64,000 nucleotides of DNA from SAR202 cluster bacterium bin127. Its GTDB lineage: Bacteria; Chloroflexota; Dehalococcoidia; Lucifugimonadales; Lucifugimonadaceae. The DNA lies in the NCBI GenBank assembly GCA_002239045.1, contig MPNN01000011.1:1-64000 (forward strand), in the 5' to 3' direction. Of the stretch, positions 54,229 through 63,597 are shown piece by piece (the first letter of the stretch is position 1; the number at the start of each line of letters is the position of its first letter). The translations under genes and the position numbers were made by a program. The notes beneath the pieces were generated by a model. That model saw only the letters and a program-made list of their open reading frames with translations, was not told the DNA's origin and searched no databases.

Positions 54229-55983
54229 ATGCAAGAACATGAAGTACCGACCCATCTCCAGGCCGAGGACAAAGTCCTGCTGGGACTCACGTTCCCGCAG
54301 ATCGTCGCAGCCTGCGCGGTCTGCGCGACGGCCTACGGCGTCTACCGCTACGCTCCTTTCGGCCCCTACGAGGTCCGGATCGCAGCCGCGGTGCTTTTCG
54401 CCGCAGGCGGGATCGCCCTCGTGGCGGGCAGACTCGGCGGACGCAGGCTGCCGCTGATCGCAGCCGACCTGCTCAAATACAGGCTGGGCGCGAGACGCTT
54501 CGTCGGACCCCCGGCGGAAATCGTGCGCGCAGTCGATCCCGCTCCGCCGCGAAGCAAAGGCGGCCTCCCCGCTCTGTTCAGCCGCGCCGTTCGCAGGACG
54601 CGCATCGCCCTGCGTCGTCGTCGCCGCCGGACCAAGGGCGGTCGACGGACGGTGTTACGACCCAGGCAATGGTTCCGGCGTCGCAACGCACGACGGTACG
54701 AGGATGGGGACGGAGCAAATGGACCGCCTTCGAAAAACGACGTGAAGCGCAAAAAACCACGAGCGCCGTGGCGGTCCTTCTTCGCCATGGCCGTCGTCGC
54801 CGCATTCGCTTTCTCTGCGGCCGCGCCTGCGGCGCTGGCCGACGGAGGCGAGGAAGGCGTGGACGACGAAACGGAACTGACGGGCTGGACCTCGCCCGAA
54901 ATCGACTTTCAGCCGCCGCCGCCGGTCGAAGGCAGACGCCTCTTCGTGGAGAGACTCGAGATCTTGGAAGACCGTGCCATTGTCGACCTGCGCGCCGCCG
55001 CCGGGATCGACCTCGCCGCGCGCACCTTCTCGGGAACCGACCGCTCGCTGCCCATCCATCACGCCTCGGCGCGTCTGGAGCAGGGCGAGCTCTCAACCTA
55101 CGAGACGCCCGTCGGGGGCCCGTCGCCGTCCATGGTCTTTTCATGGCGCGACGATCTGGGTTTCGGCGGCGCTCTGGCGCTGAAGGGCGACCAGATCCCG
55201 CATCCCCTGCCCGAGATGGAAGGCGATCTGTGCGATCTGCGCCTGCTGTGGCTGAAGTGGACGCCCGGGACGGTCGAGGGCGCCGTCGAATCCCGGTGCG
55301 TGCAGCGCATCGAGGAGACCTTCGACGTCACTGTCGTGACCGGACATGCCAGCGTCGAGCTGAAGTCCGTGATGGACGCCGAAGTCGACGCTGTCGCAGG
55401 CCGACTCGCCGTCGAAGGCGGCGGGGCCCACGAACGTTTCCCGTTCATCCCAGACGGCGAGACCCGGTTCAACCTGCCCGCAGACTCCACGAGCCGCACA
55501 CTCGACCTGACCATCGAGGCCGTCCTTCGGGCGTCGCTCAGCGTCCCAATGCCGCCCGCGGTGCACCTGACCCACCATCCCGAGAGGATCGAGATGGTCA
55601 CAGGAACGGTGCCGGTTCTCTGCCCCGGAACGTCGAGGGTCGTGGAAGAGGTGGTGGAGTTGAAGCTGCCCGAAGGCGAGATTCTGGAGCACGAGGTGTC
55701 GCGCACGCTGACAGTTCCCGAAACGGAGCGTGACGAGACGGTTACGCTCCCTTACCTCCACGAAGAGCACGTGAGAGCCGAGGTTTCGGAAAGATCGCCC
55801 GAACGGCGGACGAGGGACGAGGAAATCGTCGCTGAGGTGACCATCGGAACCGATGACCCGTTCGAGGTTTTCGCGCCTCCGCCTCCGCCGCCTCCGCCCG
55901 ATATCTCGCGTCAAGCTCCTGCCGGCCCCGGTCTTCTCGGCGGATGGTTCGGGACGCTGGGATGGGATTGGCCATGGCGATGA
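54229..55983 (+). CDS. PrgI/VirB3-like membrane protein fused to an exported domain (584 aa)
   Basis: Residues about 15-70 (VLLGLTFPQIVAACAVCATA, then IAAAVLFAAGGIALVAGRLG) match the PrgI-like two-helix proteins of Gram-positive-type conjugation systems. From residue 172 (GTG 54742) the same frame reads VKRKKPRAPWRSFFAMAVVA then AFAFSAAAPAALADGG, an ordinary signal peptide, before a 380-residue beta-rich domain that ends in a Pro-rich tail. Two proteins may thus be fused in frame, or the second starts at GTG 54742. No family is recognised for the exported part. Confidence 0.6.
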   Translation: MQEHEVPTHLQAEDKVLLGLTFPQIVAACAVCATAYGVYRYAPFGPYEVRIAAAVLFAAGGIALVAGRLGGRRLPLIAADLLKYRLGARRFVGPPAEIVRAVDPAPPRSKGGLPALFSRAVRRTRIALRRRRRRTKGGRRTVLRPRQWFRRRNARRYEDGDGANGPPSKNDVKRKKPRAPWRSFFAMAVVAAFAFSAAAPAALADGGEEGVDDETELTGWTSPEIDFQPPPPVEGRRLFVERLEILEDRAIVDLRAAAGIDLAARTFSGTDRSLPIHHASARLEQGELSTYETPVGGPSPSMVFSWRDDLGFGGALALKGDQIPHPLPEMEGDLCDLRLLWLKWTPGTVEGAVESRCVQRIEETFDVTVVTGHASVELKSVMDAEVDAVAGRLAVEGGGAHERFPFIPDGETRFNLPADSTSRTLDLTIEAVLRASLSVPMPPAVHLTHHPERIEMVTGTVPVLCPGTSRVVEEVVELKLPEGEILEHEVSRTLTVPETERDETVTLPYLHEEHVRAEVSERSPERRTRDEEIVAEVTIGTDDPFEVFAPPPPPPPPDISRQAPAGPGLLGGWFGTLGWDWPWR

Positions 55984-56291
55984 GAATCGCGCGGATCATT
56001 GCCGTCTCTCTCGCCGCGCTGTCCGCGTCGGGCGCCGCGCCGGGCGAGGAGAGGCATATGCTCGAGTCCTTCGAAAAAGCCCTCGGCGCGATGTCCGGCA
56101 TCGCCGGCGTGCTCTGCGTCTTCGCCCTGGTATGGGCCGGATTCGCAGCGATGGCCGACGGCGCCGAGGAACGTGGCGGCCGCGCACGCAAGGCGGTCGT
56201 GCTCGCGGTGGTCGGTCTAGCCCTCGTGCTGGCCGCGCGGGGAATCGCGGCGCTGATCCGCGCCGGCGTCGTTCCGATACCGCCCGGCTAG
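55980..56291 (+). CDS. Second VirB2/TrbC-like two-helix membrane protein
   Basis: The ATG at 55980 overlaps the stop of the previous gene as ATGA. A signal-like start (MRIARIIAVSLAALSASGAA) is followed by ESFEKALGAMSGIAGVLCVF, ALVWAGFAAMADGAEE and VVLAVVGLALVLAARGIAAL. The signal and two further helices fit a VirB2-type pilin precursor. It directly precedes the VirB4 gene, the usual place for pilin or VirB3 genes. Confidence 0.65.
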   Translation: MRIARIIAVSLAALSASGAAPGEERHMLESFEKALGAMSGIAGVLCVFALVWAGFAAMADGAEERGGRARKAVVLAVVGLALVLAARGIAALIRAGVVPIPPG

Positions 56292-56307
56292 AAAGCAGGT
56301 TACACAG

Positions 56308-58524
56308 ATGCTGAAACCCTTTGTCGAAAAGCTCCGTGATCGGCTGCCGGTCCGACGTGCGGAACAAGAGCCCGAACCGCCTCCGACCCTGGCAAGCCTG
56401 TTCATGGTCTCGTGCGTCGAGGACGACGGTCCCGTCCGGGCGGACGGCGAGAAGCTGGCCGTCTGCGAGGCTCTCGGACTCGAGATGGACGAGCCCGGGA
56501 TAGGAGCATTCGCGGGCGCGCTCAACGCCTGCGACTTTCCCTTCCAGCTGCTCGTCCGCCAGCATCCTCCCCGTCTCGACGGCCTTCGTGCGGCGCTCGA
56601 GCGCGCCGAGCCTGAAAAATTGTCGAAGCGCGCCCGCGCCGCGGCCGCATCCACGCGCCGGCTCCTCGTAGATCTCGAGAACCGCGACGGCGTACTCGAC
56701 CGCAGGTTCTACGCCGTGTGCGCGGCCGCGCACGCCAAAACTCTTCGAGGGCTGCTCGTGCGAGCAGGACTGTCGGTCCACGCTTTGGAGGGCCGGAGCC
56801 TTCGAATGCTCATGCTCTCCGCCGCGCTGGGCGGCGCACCCGGCGAACGAGACGTCGAAGGATGCGTCGAAGCCTTTATCGGGCGGCGCGACGTCAGGAT
56901 CGGCGGCCGCCACGTCAGATCGCTGCACCTCGGCCGTTGGCCCCGCACCCTCGCGCCTGGATTCCTCCAAGGTCTGATGGCCGCGGGCGCGCCCATGGAT
57001 CTCGCCATCCATCTGGGCCCTATTCCGGCGGAACAGGCCGCCCGGACACTCGAATGGCAGAAGGTCCGCTTCGAATCGGCGCGATCCCTCACGTTCCGGC
57101 GCGGGCGCAGCCCGTCGCCGGAAACCGAGATCGCGCTCGAGGACGTCGACCGGCTGCGCGACGAGGTCCAGCGGGGGCGCGAGCGGCTCTTCCACGCCTC
57201 GCTCTCGGTCACCCTCCACGCCGACGAACTCGAGACGCTAGACGAGATGACGCGACGCGCGTCGGGCCACTTCGCCGCCGCGCTGGGAAAGCTCGACCCC
57301 ATGACATTCCGGCAGCGAGAGGGCTTGCTGTCGACGATGCCCCTGGCCCTTAACGCGGTGGCCGTCTGGCGCACCTTGGACACCTCCAGCGCCGCCAGGC
57401 TCTTTCCCTTCTCCCCGCCCGATCTCGACACCAGAAGCGGCACTCTGCAGGGAATCGACCTGCGAGCCCGGGCCCCGATCGTGTACGACCCTTGGGACGG
57501 AACACATCTCAACGCCAACACGGCCGTCCTCGCGCGCTCCGGCGCCGGGAAGTCGTTCGCCACCAAACTCGGAGTGCTGCGCGGCCTCTGCCGCGGCGTC
57601 GTCTGCTACGTCATCGATCCCGAGGGCGAATACGCGGCGATGGCGCGGGACGCGGGAGGGAGAGTCGTATCGCCCGGCGTTCCCGGAGAGGGACTCAACC
57701 CGTTCGTCATCGACCGCCGCGATCCGGAGGAGCTGCTCCAGCGCATAGGCAGCCTGAGACGGCTCATCGAAGTGATGGTCGGCGAACGACTGGGAGCCGA
57801 GATGCGCGCCGCCCTCGACCACGCTCTGGCCGGGTACTACGCCAAGACCGAAGGACGTTCGGGCTTCCAAGGCTTCTACTCCCACCTGGAGCAGGAGAGC
57901 GATCCGGTCATCGCCAGGCTCCTGAGGCCCTTCGCCACGGGGAGCCTGCGGCACCTGCTCTCCGACGAGGGCGGCGATCTTCTCGCCGACGAAGCGCCCG
58001 TGACCGTGTTCGACCTCCGGCTACTCGAACCCGAGCTGCGACCCGCCGCCGCGATGGTGTGCACCGAGACCGTCTGGGCCGCGGCCGCCGGCGATCCCAA
58101 GCCCAGGCTGCTGGTCGTCGACGAGGTGTGGAGCATCATGCAGCACCCGGAAGGCGCCGCTTTCATGGTTAGCATGGCCAAGCGCGCCCGCAAGCATCGC
58201 CTCGGGCTCCAGTTCATCACCCAGGACGTCCAGGACCTCCTGTCGGAGGACACCTCGCGAACCATCACTGGGCACTCGGGACGCGCGCTGCTCCAGAACG
58301 CCGCGTTCAAGCTTCTGCTGCAGCAGGACGCCGCAGCCGTCGCCACCGTCGGAGAGGCGTTCGACCTCCCCGAAGAGCTGCAGCGGTGGCTGCTCTCGTG
58401 CCCGCGGGGCGACGGACTGCTCCTCGCCCGCGGCAGCCGGTTCCCGGTCCGCATCGAAGCCTCCCCCGAAGAAGCCAGCGTCGTGGACTACCGTCCCGGA
58501 AGACGGGGCGGAGACGAAGATTAG
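56308..58524 (+). CDS. VirB4/TraC-like conjugation ATPase
   Basis: The 738-aa protein has AVLARSGAGKSFATKLGVLR (Walker A, about 410) and PRLLVVDEVWSIMQHPEGAA (Walker B, about 603), followed by RKHRLGLQFITQDVQDLLSE and GHSGRALLQNAAFKLLLQQD, hallmark VirB4 C-terminal motifs. The N-terminal 350 residues form the less conserved domain that binds the membrane parts. It powers pilus assembly and substrate transfer. It is intact, unlike its neighbours. Confidence 0.92.
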   Translation: MLKPFVEKLRDRLPVRRAEQEPEPPPTLASLFMVSCVEDDGPVRADGEKLAVCEALGLEMDEPGIGAFAGALNACDFPFQLLVRQHPPRLDGLRAALERAEPEKLSKRARAAAASTRRLLVDLENRDGVLDRRFYAVCAAAHAKTLRGLLVRAGLSVHALEGRSLRMLMLSAALGGAPGERDVEGCVEAFIGRRDVRIGGRHVRSLHLGRWPRTLAPGFLQGLMAAGAPMDLAIHLGPIPAEQAARTLEWQKVRFESARSLTFRRGRSPSPETEIALEDVDRLRDEVQRGRERLFHASLSVTLHADELETLDEMTRRASGHFAAALGKLDPMTFRQREGLLSTMPLALNAVAVWRTLDTSSAARLFPFSPPDLDTRSGTLQGIDLRARAPIVYDPWDGTHLNANTAVLARSGAGKSFATKLGVLRGLCRGVVCYVIDPEGEYAAMARDAGGRVVSPGVPGEGLNPFVIDRRDPEELLQRIGSLRRLIEVMVGERLGAEMRAALDHALAGYYAKTEGRSGFQGFYSHLEQESDPVIARLLRPFATGSLRHLLSDEGGDLLADEAPVTVFDLRLLEPELRPAAAMVCTETVWAAAAGDPKPRLLVVDEVWSIMQHPEGAAFMVSMAKRARKHRLGLQFITQDVQDLLSEDTSRTITGHSGRALLQNAAFKLLLQQDAAAVATVGEAFDLPEELQRWLLSCPRGDGLLLARGSRFPVRIEASPEEASVVDYRPGRRGGDED

Positions 58525-58557
58525 GCCCTTTTGGAACCGCACATTGAGGACGACCCG

Positions 58558-61216
58558 ATGAGATTCACCTCGTTCCGCCTCTGGCGCAGAGCCGCCGAAA
58601 CCGACCCGCTTTCTCTCTTGACGGTCACGCCGCCCGGCTCCGGCGAACGAACGCTCGTGGGCGTCGAGAACATGCTGCAGGCCATCGCCACGCGGGAGCC
58701 GTTCTCGCTCGAGGTCGCGGCCGACGCCGACGGCGCAGCGCTCATGGTGAGGTGCCCGGCCAGTGAGATCGTGCGCGGGCAGATATCGGCGCACTACCCG
58801 CAGGCGGTCATCGCGGAGATCGGTCCGGAGGACGATCCGCTGCGCCCCCTCACTGGCGAAACCGTTAGGAGCGTGTCTCTCAGATCCGCCGGACCCGAAC
58901 ACGCCCCCTTGCGCACCTTTCGCGACCGCGACCTGCTCGATCCGGGATCCGACCCTTTCCTCGGCGTCCTGGGAGCGATGTCGCCTCTCGCCGGCGGCGA
59001 GCGGATCGTCGCCCAGCTTCTCCTCCGCCCGCTCGGGCCGGACTGGTCGTTCAGACATGTCGCCGACGCGTACGAACCGCCTTCGGTCCGGCCAAACAGT
59101 ATCGTTCCGTCCGGCTCCGACGCTTCCGGTCCGGGCAATCCCAAAACGATGGCAGTCTTCGGGGCGGTCGCGCTCGCCGGGTTGCGCGCGTACACCTGGA
59201 TCCAGGCCGGCGAAACGTGGAAGGCCGTCGTTCTCGGCGCGGTCTTGGTTTTCGGCCTCGGGGCCGGAGCATGGGTGTGGAATCGTTGGCGGTCCGGCCG
59301 CGAAGGGTCCTTCGATCCGGCCGCGGTGCGCGATAAAGTTTCGAGCCCCGCGTTCGAAGCCGAGATCTGCATCACGGCGTTCGTGCCGGACGAGGGCGAT
59401 GGGGACGCGGACCGCAGGGCCGGAGAACTCGTGGACCGGGTCGCGACGGCGTACCGCCGATTCGACAACCCGGCCGGAGCACGTCTGGAAACAGCGAGGC
59501 TTCTGGAACAAGCGCCTGATCCCGATGAAGTGACGCCGACCGTAGCCGGTTTTCTAAGACCCCGGAGCATCTTCGGAGCCCGCGAGGCTGCAGGGCTGTG
59601 GCATCCTCCCGGCGCCGGGGACGAAACCCCGCTGGTCGAACGCTCCGGAGCGCGGGCGCTCCTGCCGTCCGTCAGGGGCGTCCGCGGAGGGGCCCACGCC
59701 GGGGGCGGGGGACGAATCCCCGCTGGTCGACGGCTCGGGAGCGCGGGCGCTCCGGCCGCCCGTCAGGGGCGTCCGAGGAGGAGCCCACGTCGGAGACACT
59801 GTAGCCTCCAAGCCGCGCCACGTCAAATTCCCCGAGGATCTCCTTCGGCGGCACCACTTTTACGTCGCCCGCACCCGGATGGGGAAATCCACACTCATGC
59901 GCCACGTCGTCGAGTACAAGATGTCCGAGAAGGCCGCGGGCAGGGACGGCGACGCCATCGTCGTCGTCGATCCCCACGCCGATCTCGTCGAAGGACTGCT
60001 CGAACTCGTGCCGCCGGCCGTCGCGGACAGCGTCCGCCTCATCGATCTCGCTGATCCGCGCGGCGCGCCCGGGGTCAACCTGGTCGACACGCGCGTCTTC
60101 TCGGACCGCGACCGCACCGCCGACTCCGTCGTGCGCGTCGCCAAGGGCCTGTGGGACCAGTGGGGGCCGAGGATGCAGTCGATTCTCGAGCACGCGGTTA
60201 AGACGCTCCACGAGGCCAACGAGCACACTGACACCGACGAACACGCCCAGCACACGATCCTCGACGGGCTGCGTCTGCTGTCCGACGACGCGTTCCGCGC
60301 GGGCGTCCTCGCCAAGGTGTCCGACCCGTTCATCCTCGAATGGTGGGCCAGAGACTTCGGTTCCTGGCATCGCAGCTACCGCGCCGAGGCGCTCGCGCCG
60401 GTCCAGACCCGTCTCTCCTACTACGCTTCGAGCAAGAGGGCGCGTTCCGTCCTCGGACAGCCCAGATGCACCGTGGACATCGCCGAGATGATCTCTGACG
60501 GCGGCGTCTTGTTCGTGTCGACCGCGCAGGGCGCAGTCGGACGGGACGTGTCCGCCCTCGTCGGCGCGTCGCTTCTGAACCTCGTCGACGCGGTCGTCAG
60601 GGAGCAGGGAACGTTGCCGCCCGCGCAGCGTCGAGGGGTCCTCGTCGTGGTCGACGAGATGCAGTCGATGCCCGGCGTCGACTACGAGGCGATGCTCTCG
60701 GAGCTCGGCAAGTTCGGCGCCTCCTTCGTTCTCGCCACGCAGAGCCTCTCCAGGCTCGACGACCTCTCCCCGACCATGCGCGACTCGCTCATGGCCAACG
60801 TCGGATGCCTCTCGGTGTTCCAAGTCGCGGGGAGCGACGCGCGCCGGCTAGTCTACGAGCTCGGAAGGGACCGCGTGTCCGAGGAGGACATAGTCTCCCT
60901 GCCCGTACACTGCTGCTACGTGCGCGCCACGGTGGGCGCCGACAGGATGCCCGCGTTCTCCATGAAGGTGCGGCCGCCCGGTCCCGGAAATCCCGCGACC
61001 GCGGCGCGCATCCGCGCCGCCGCGGCGGCGTACATCACCCCTGTCGAGGAGATCGAGGCGCGTCAGGCGGAAGGCCGCGTTAGGGCGGAACGTTACCGCG
61101 CCGGAGTCGAAGCCCTCGCGGAGATGTCCAGTGCAGAACCCGACCGACCTTCTAGATCCGAACGCTCGCGCCGCCGGACCAGACGCCGGCGGAATTCGGA
61201 GGACAATGCGGGATGA
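58558..61216 (+). pseudogene. TraG/VirD4-like coupling ATPase, split by 91-bp imperfect duplication
   Basis: The first half starts at ATG 58558 (MRFTSFRLWRRAAETDPL) and has two membrane helices near residues 200-240 (MAVFGAVALAGLRAYTWIQA, VVLGAVLVFGLGAGAWVW). The second half is in another frame, with Walker A FYVARTRMGKST and Walker B VLVVVDEMQSMPG, then FGASFVLATQSLSRLDDLSP as in TraD/VirD4 coupling proteins. A 91-bp duplication at 59617-59798 shifts the frame; removing it restores one chain. It would bring DNA to the channel. The stop overlaps the next gene (ATGA). Confidence 0.8.
59617..59798. repeat. Imperfect tandem duplication, 91-bp period, in TraG-like gene
   Basis: 59617-59707 and 59708-59798 are about 86-88% identical (GGGGACGAANCCCCGCTGGT and CGTCAGGGGCGTCCG recur). 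The offset is 1 modulo 3 and accounts exactly for the frame change. The junction is G-rich (GCCGGGGGCGGGGGACG). Confidence 0.8.
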
Positions 61217-62862
61217 ATCTCGAGAATCAACTGCTCCGCGCGATCGCGGTAACTCCGCTCGCAGACCGTCTCGACCTCGTCGCGCTGACGGGATGGTCCC
61301 GAGGCGGCGTCTACGGCGGCGTTCGAATGCTCGTCGACGCCGGCCTCGCCGAATCCGTCCCGCATTCGTCGCCCGTCCTTCCGCCGACGCGCCGGTTCAT
61401 GCCGACCGCTGAAGGTCTCCGAAGACTCGCGGATATCGAACGCGTCGACTTCGACGATATGCTCAGGAACTGTCCAGTCTCCGAAGAATACAGAAGACTG
61501 CTCTTGGCACGCCTCGACGCAGTAGCCGTCACATACCGCGTCGCCTGCGCTCTGTCCGACGTCGCCAGGCCTTTGAAAGTCGTCTGGCGGCGCGGGGAGC
61601 CGCAGGACGCGGATCTCGTCCTGCCCGGAGAGACCGTCCTGCAAGTCGTCAGACTGGGCCGCGCCGCCGACAGGACTTCGACCGCGAAACGCCTTTGGAG
61701 GCTGTTCGAAACCGCAGGAGGCTCCGCCGTCCTCGTCCTCGCACCCGACGAGGTCCGAGTGCGCCACACCCGCCGGCTGTTGGCACGGTCCCCAGGGGTC
61801 GCGTTCATCGCTCTCGAAAGCGGCGCTGCGCATGCCACCGCCGACGATCCGGTATGGGCGATGCCTTCCGCCGCATCGCCGATTGACCTGAGAGCAATCG
61901 TGCAGATCATCGGTCCGGCCCCGCCGCCGGCGGGCGAGACCGGACGCGAAAGATCGAACGCGCCTGACAAAATCGACGTCGAACGCGCCGACCACGAAGG
62001 CCCCGCATGGCTCTTGCCGGCGGTGTTGAAGCCGTCCGAGAAGAACGCCGTCGACATCGTGCTCGACTGGCCGTGGATCGCGCCCGATCATTTGGGCGCT
62101 CTGCTGGGCGTCGGACGATCGAGGACCTCGCAACTGCTGAAACGCCTGTGCCGTCTCGGAATCGTCGAAAGGTTCCGCATCGCCGGCGGCACGGCTCTCG
62201 CGGTCACGGACCGCGGCATCGCGCTTGTCGGCAGAAGGGACCGCGTCTCGATCGGAGCGCTCAAGAAGCGCTTGAGCGTGGCCCGTGGCAGCTACGACGA
62301 AAACCTCGACTGGCGAGCCGTATCGGGAAGGCGGACCCGCCAGTTGCTCCGCAACGTCGAGCACACCCGCGCCGTGCATTCTTTCACCGCGATGCTCGCT
62401 CGACAAGCCCGCAGCCGTTCGCTGGAGATCGTGCAGATCGATCCGCCGGCGAGAGCATCCAGATATTTCCGGCTGAAGGCGGCGTTGAGATCGGTGCAGC
62501 CCGACGCATATTTCGCGATTCGCCTCGGGAACCAGCTGTGCCCTTTCTTTCTCGAATGGGAGCGACGCGCGGTGAGACCGGCAACTATGGCCGCTCGCAT
62601 CGCGCCCTACATCCGTTACTACTCGACGCGCGGTCCGCTCGACGATCACGGCGCCGAACCTGTCGTCATGATCGTATTCGAGGATCGCGTCGCCCAGTCG
62701 CGGTTCCTCGGCGTGGCCCGCGAAGAGATGGAGCGCGCGGGCGTGCGCGTGCCTCTGCTGGTGTCGCGAAGATCGATGATCGGTGAACACGGACCGTTGG
62801 GCCGAGTTTGGATTCCAGCAGACGGAGGAATGTTGCAACACCCGTTTACGCGTGTTCGATGA
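61213..62862 (+). CDS. Replication-relaxation family protein
   Basis: The N-terminal winged helix (LDLVALTGWSRGGVYGGVRM, then LPPTRRFMPTAEGLRRLADI) and a second one at about 275-345 (WPWIAPDHLGALLGVGRSRT, KRLCRLGIVERFRI) are followed by a nuclease-like domain (HTRAVHSFTAMLARQARSRS, PFFLEWERRAVRPATMAARI). This order matches the replication-relaxation (Replic_Relax) family, linked to plasmid replication or relaxase-like roles in Gram-positive-type elements. It overlaps the TraG-like gene by ATGA. No classical relaxase is visible in the window, so this may be its counterpart. Confidence 0.75.
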   Translation: MNLENQLLRAIAVTPLADRLDLVALTGWSRGGVYGGVRMLVDAGLAESVPHSSPVLPPTRRFMPTAEGLRRLADIERVDFDDMLRNCPVSEEYRRLLLARLDAVAVTYRVACALSDVARPLKVVWRRGEPQDADLVLPGETVLQVVRLGRAADRTSTAKRLWRLFETAGGSAVLVLAPDEVRVRHTRRLLARSPGVAFIALESGAAHATADDPVWAMPSAASPIDLRAIVQIIGPAPPPAGETGRERSNAPDKIDVERADHEGPAWLLPAVLKPSEKNAVDIVLDWPWIAPDHLGALLGVGRSRTSQLLKRLCRLGIVERFRIAGGTALAVTDRGIALVGRRDRVSIGALKKRLSVARGSYDENLDWRAVSGRRTRQLLRNVEHTRAVHSFTAMLARQARSRSLEIVQIDPPARASRYFRLKAALRSVQPDAYFAIRLGNQLCPFFLEWERRAVRPATMAARIAPYIRYYSTRGPLDDHGAEPVVMIVFEDRVAQSRFLGVAREEMERAGVRVPLLVSRRSMIGEHGPLGRVWIPADGGMLQHPFTRVR

Positions 62863-63050
62863 CGAGCGCATCGATTCGACACCGCAAAACCCGTCCGCCG
62901 CGCCCCCTGTTCGTCGTTGCCGTCCGGAATGAGTCGTCCACAGACCAGTAAGAAGCACCTCGGTGGTTCGCCTGTCAGAGCGCTCAACCGCATTCGCGTC
63001 TTCGACCCGGCCCGTTGACACGACATTCTCCATTTACGAAAATAACAGTT

Positions 63051-63215
63051 GTGGACGCGGTACAGGAAATCGAATGGTGGATCAAAGCCATCAGGGACAT
63101 GCGGATGCGCGTCGGAGACCGCCGAGTCATCTTCGGCGTCGAGCGCAGCCATACCGCGTCGATGGTCGTACTGGGAGTCCGGAACAGGAGCGAAGCCCAT
63201 GACTGGCGAAGACAC
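63051..63215 (+). pseudogene. RelE/HigB-like toxin remnant
   Basis: From GTG 63051, VDAVQEIEWWIKAIRDMRMR, then VGDRRVIFGVERSHTASMVV and LGVRNRSEAHDW resemble the second half of RelE-type toxins (R-VGDYRV-F-... VL-VG-R). The first half is missing or replaced. It sits directly before an XRE antitoxin-like gene, the usual HigB-HigA order. The frame stays open into that gene, so an exact end is not visible. Confidence 0.35.
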
Positions 63216-63597
63216 CGTCACGCTGGCCCGCGAGGAGTACGACGCTCTGATCGAGCGCATCGCCGAACTCGAGGACCGGCTCGCAGCAGTCGACGCTGAC
63301 GACGGCGCCCGGGTTCCCCACGAGGTGGCCCGTGCCATCATCGGCGGCGAGAAACCCGCCGTCGCGTTTCGCAAACATCGCGGCTTCACGTTGCAGGAGC
63401 TGTCGGAAAGGGCGGGGCTGGCCGTCGGCTATCTCTCCGAGATCGAGCGCGGAGTCAAGCCGGGTTCCGCCTCTGCTCTGGTCCGGATGGCGAGCGCGCT
63501 CGGAACCACGATCGACGTGCTGGTGGGCGAGGCGCCGAAGCGAAGGCCTTACAGGCAAGTATCTCACGTAGATGTCAAAGGAGGACAGGATGAGTAA
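63199..63597 (+). CDS. XRE-family antitoxin-like protein (132 aa)
   Basis: AGGAG lies 9 bases before ATG 63199. The N-terminal LAREEYDALIERIAELEDRL is a coiled region like Phd/HigA-type starts. The HTH follows (KHRGFTLQELSERAGLAVGY then LSEIERGVKPGSASALVRMA). It overlaps the recombinase start by 8 bases, so both are translated together. It may neutralise the toxin remnant upstream and regulate the recombinase. Confidence 0.75.
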   Translation: MTGEDTVTLAREEYDALIERIAELEDRLAAVDADDGARVPHEVARAIIGGEKPAVAFRKHRGFTLQELSERAGLAVGYLSEIERGVKPGSASALVRMASALGTTIDVLVGEAPKRRPYRQVSHVDVKGGQDE

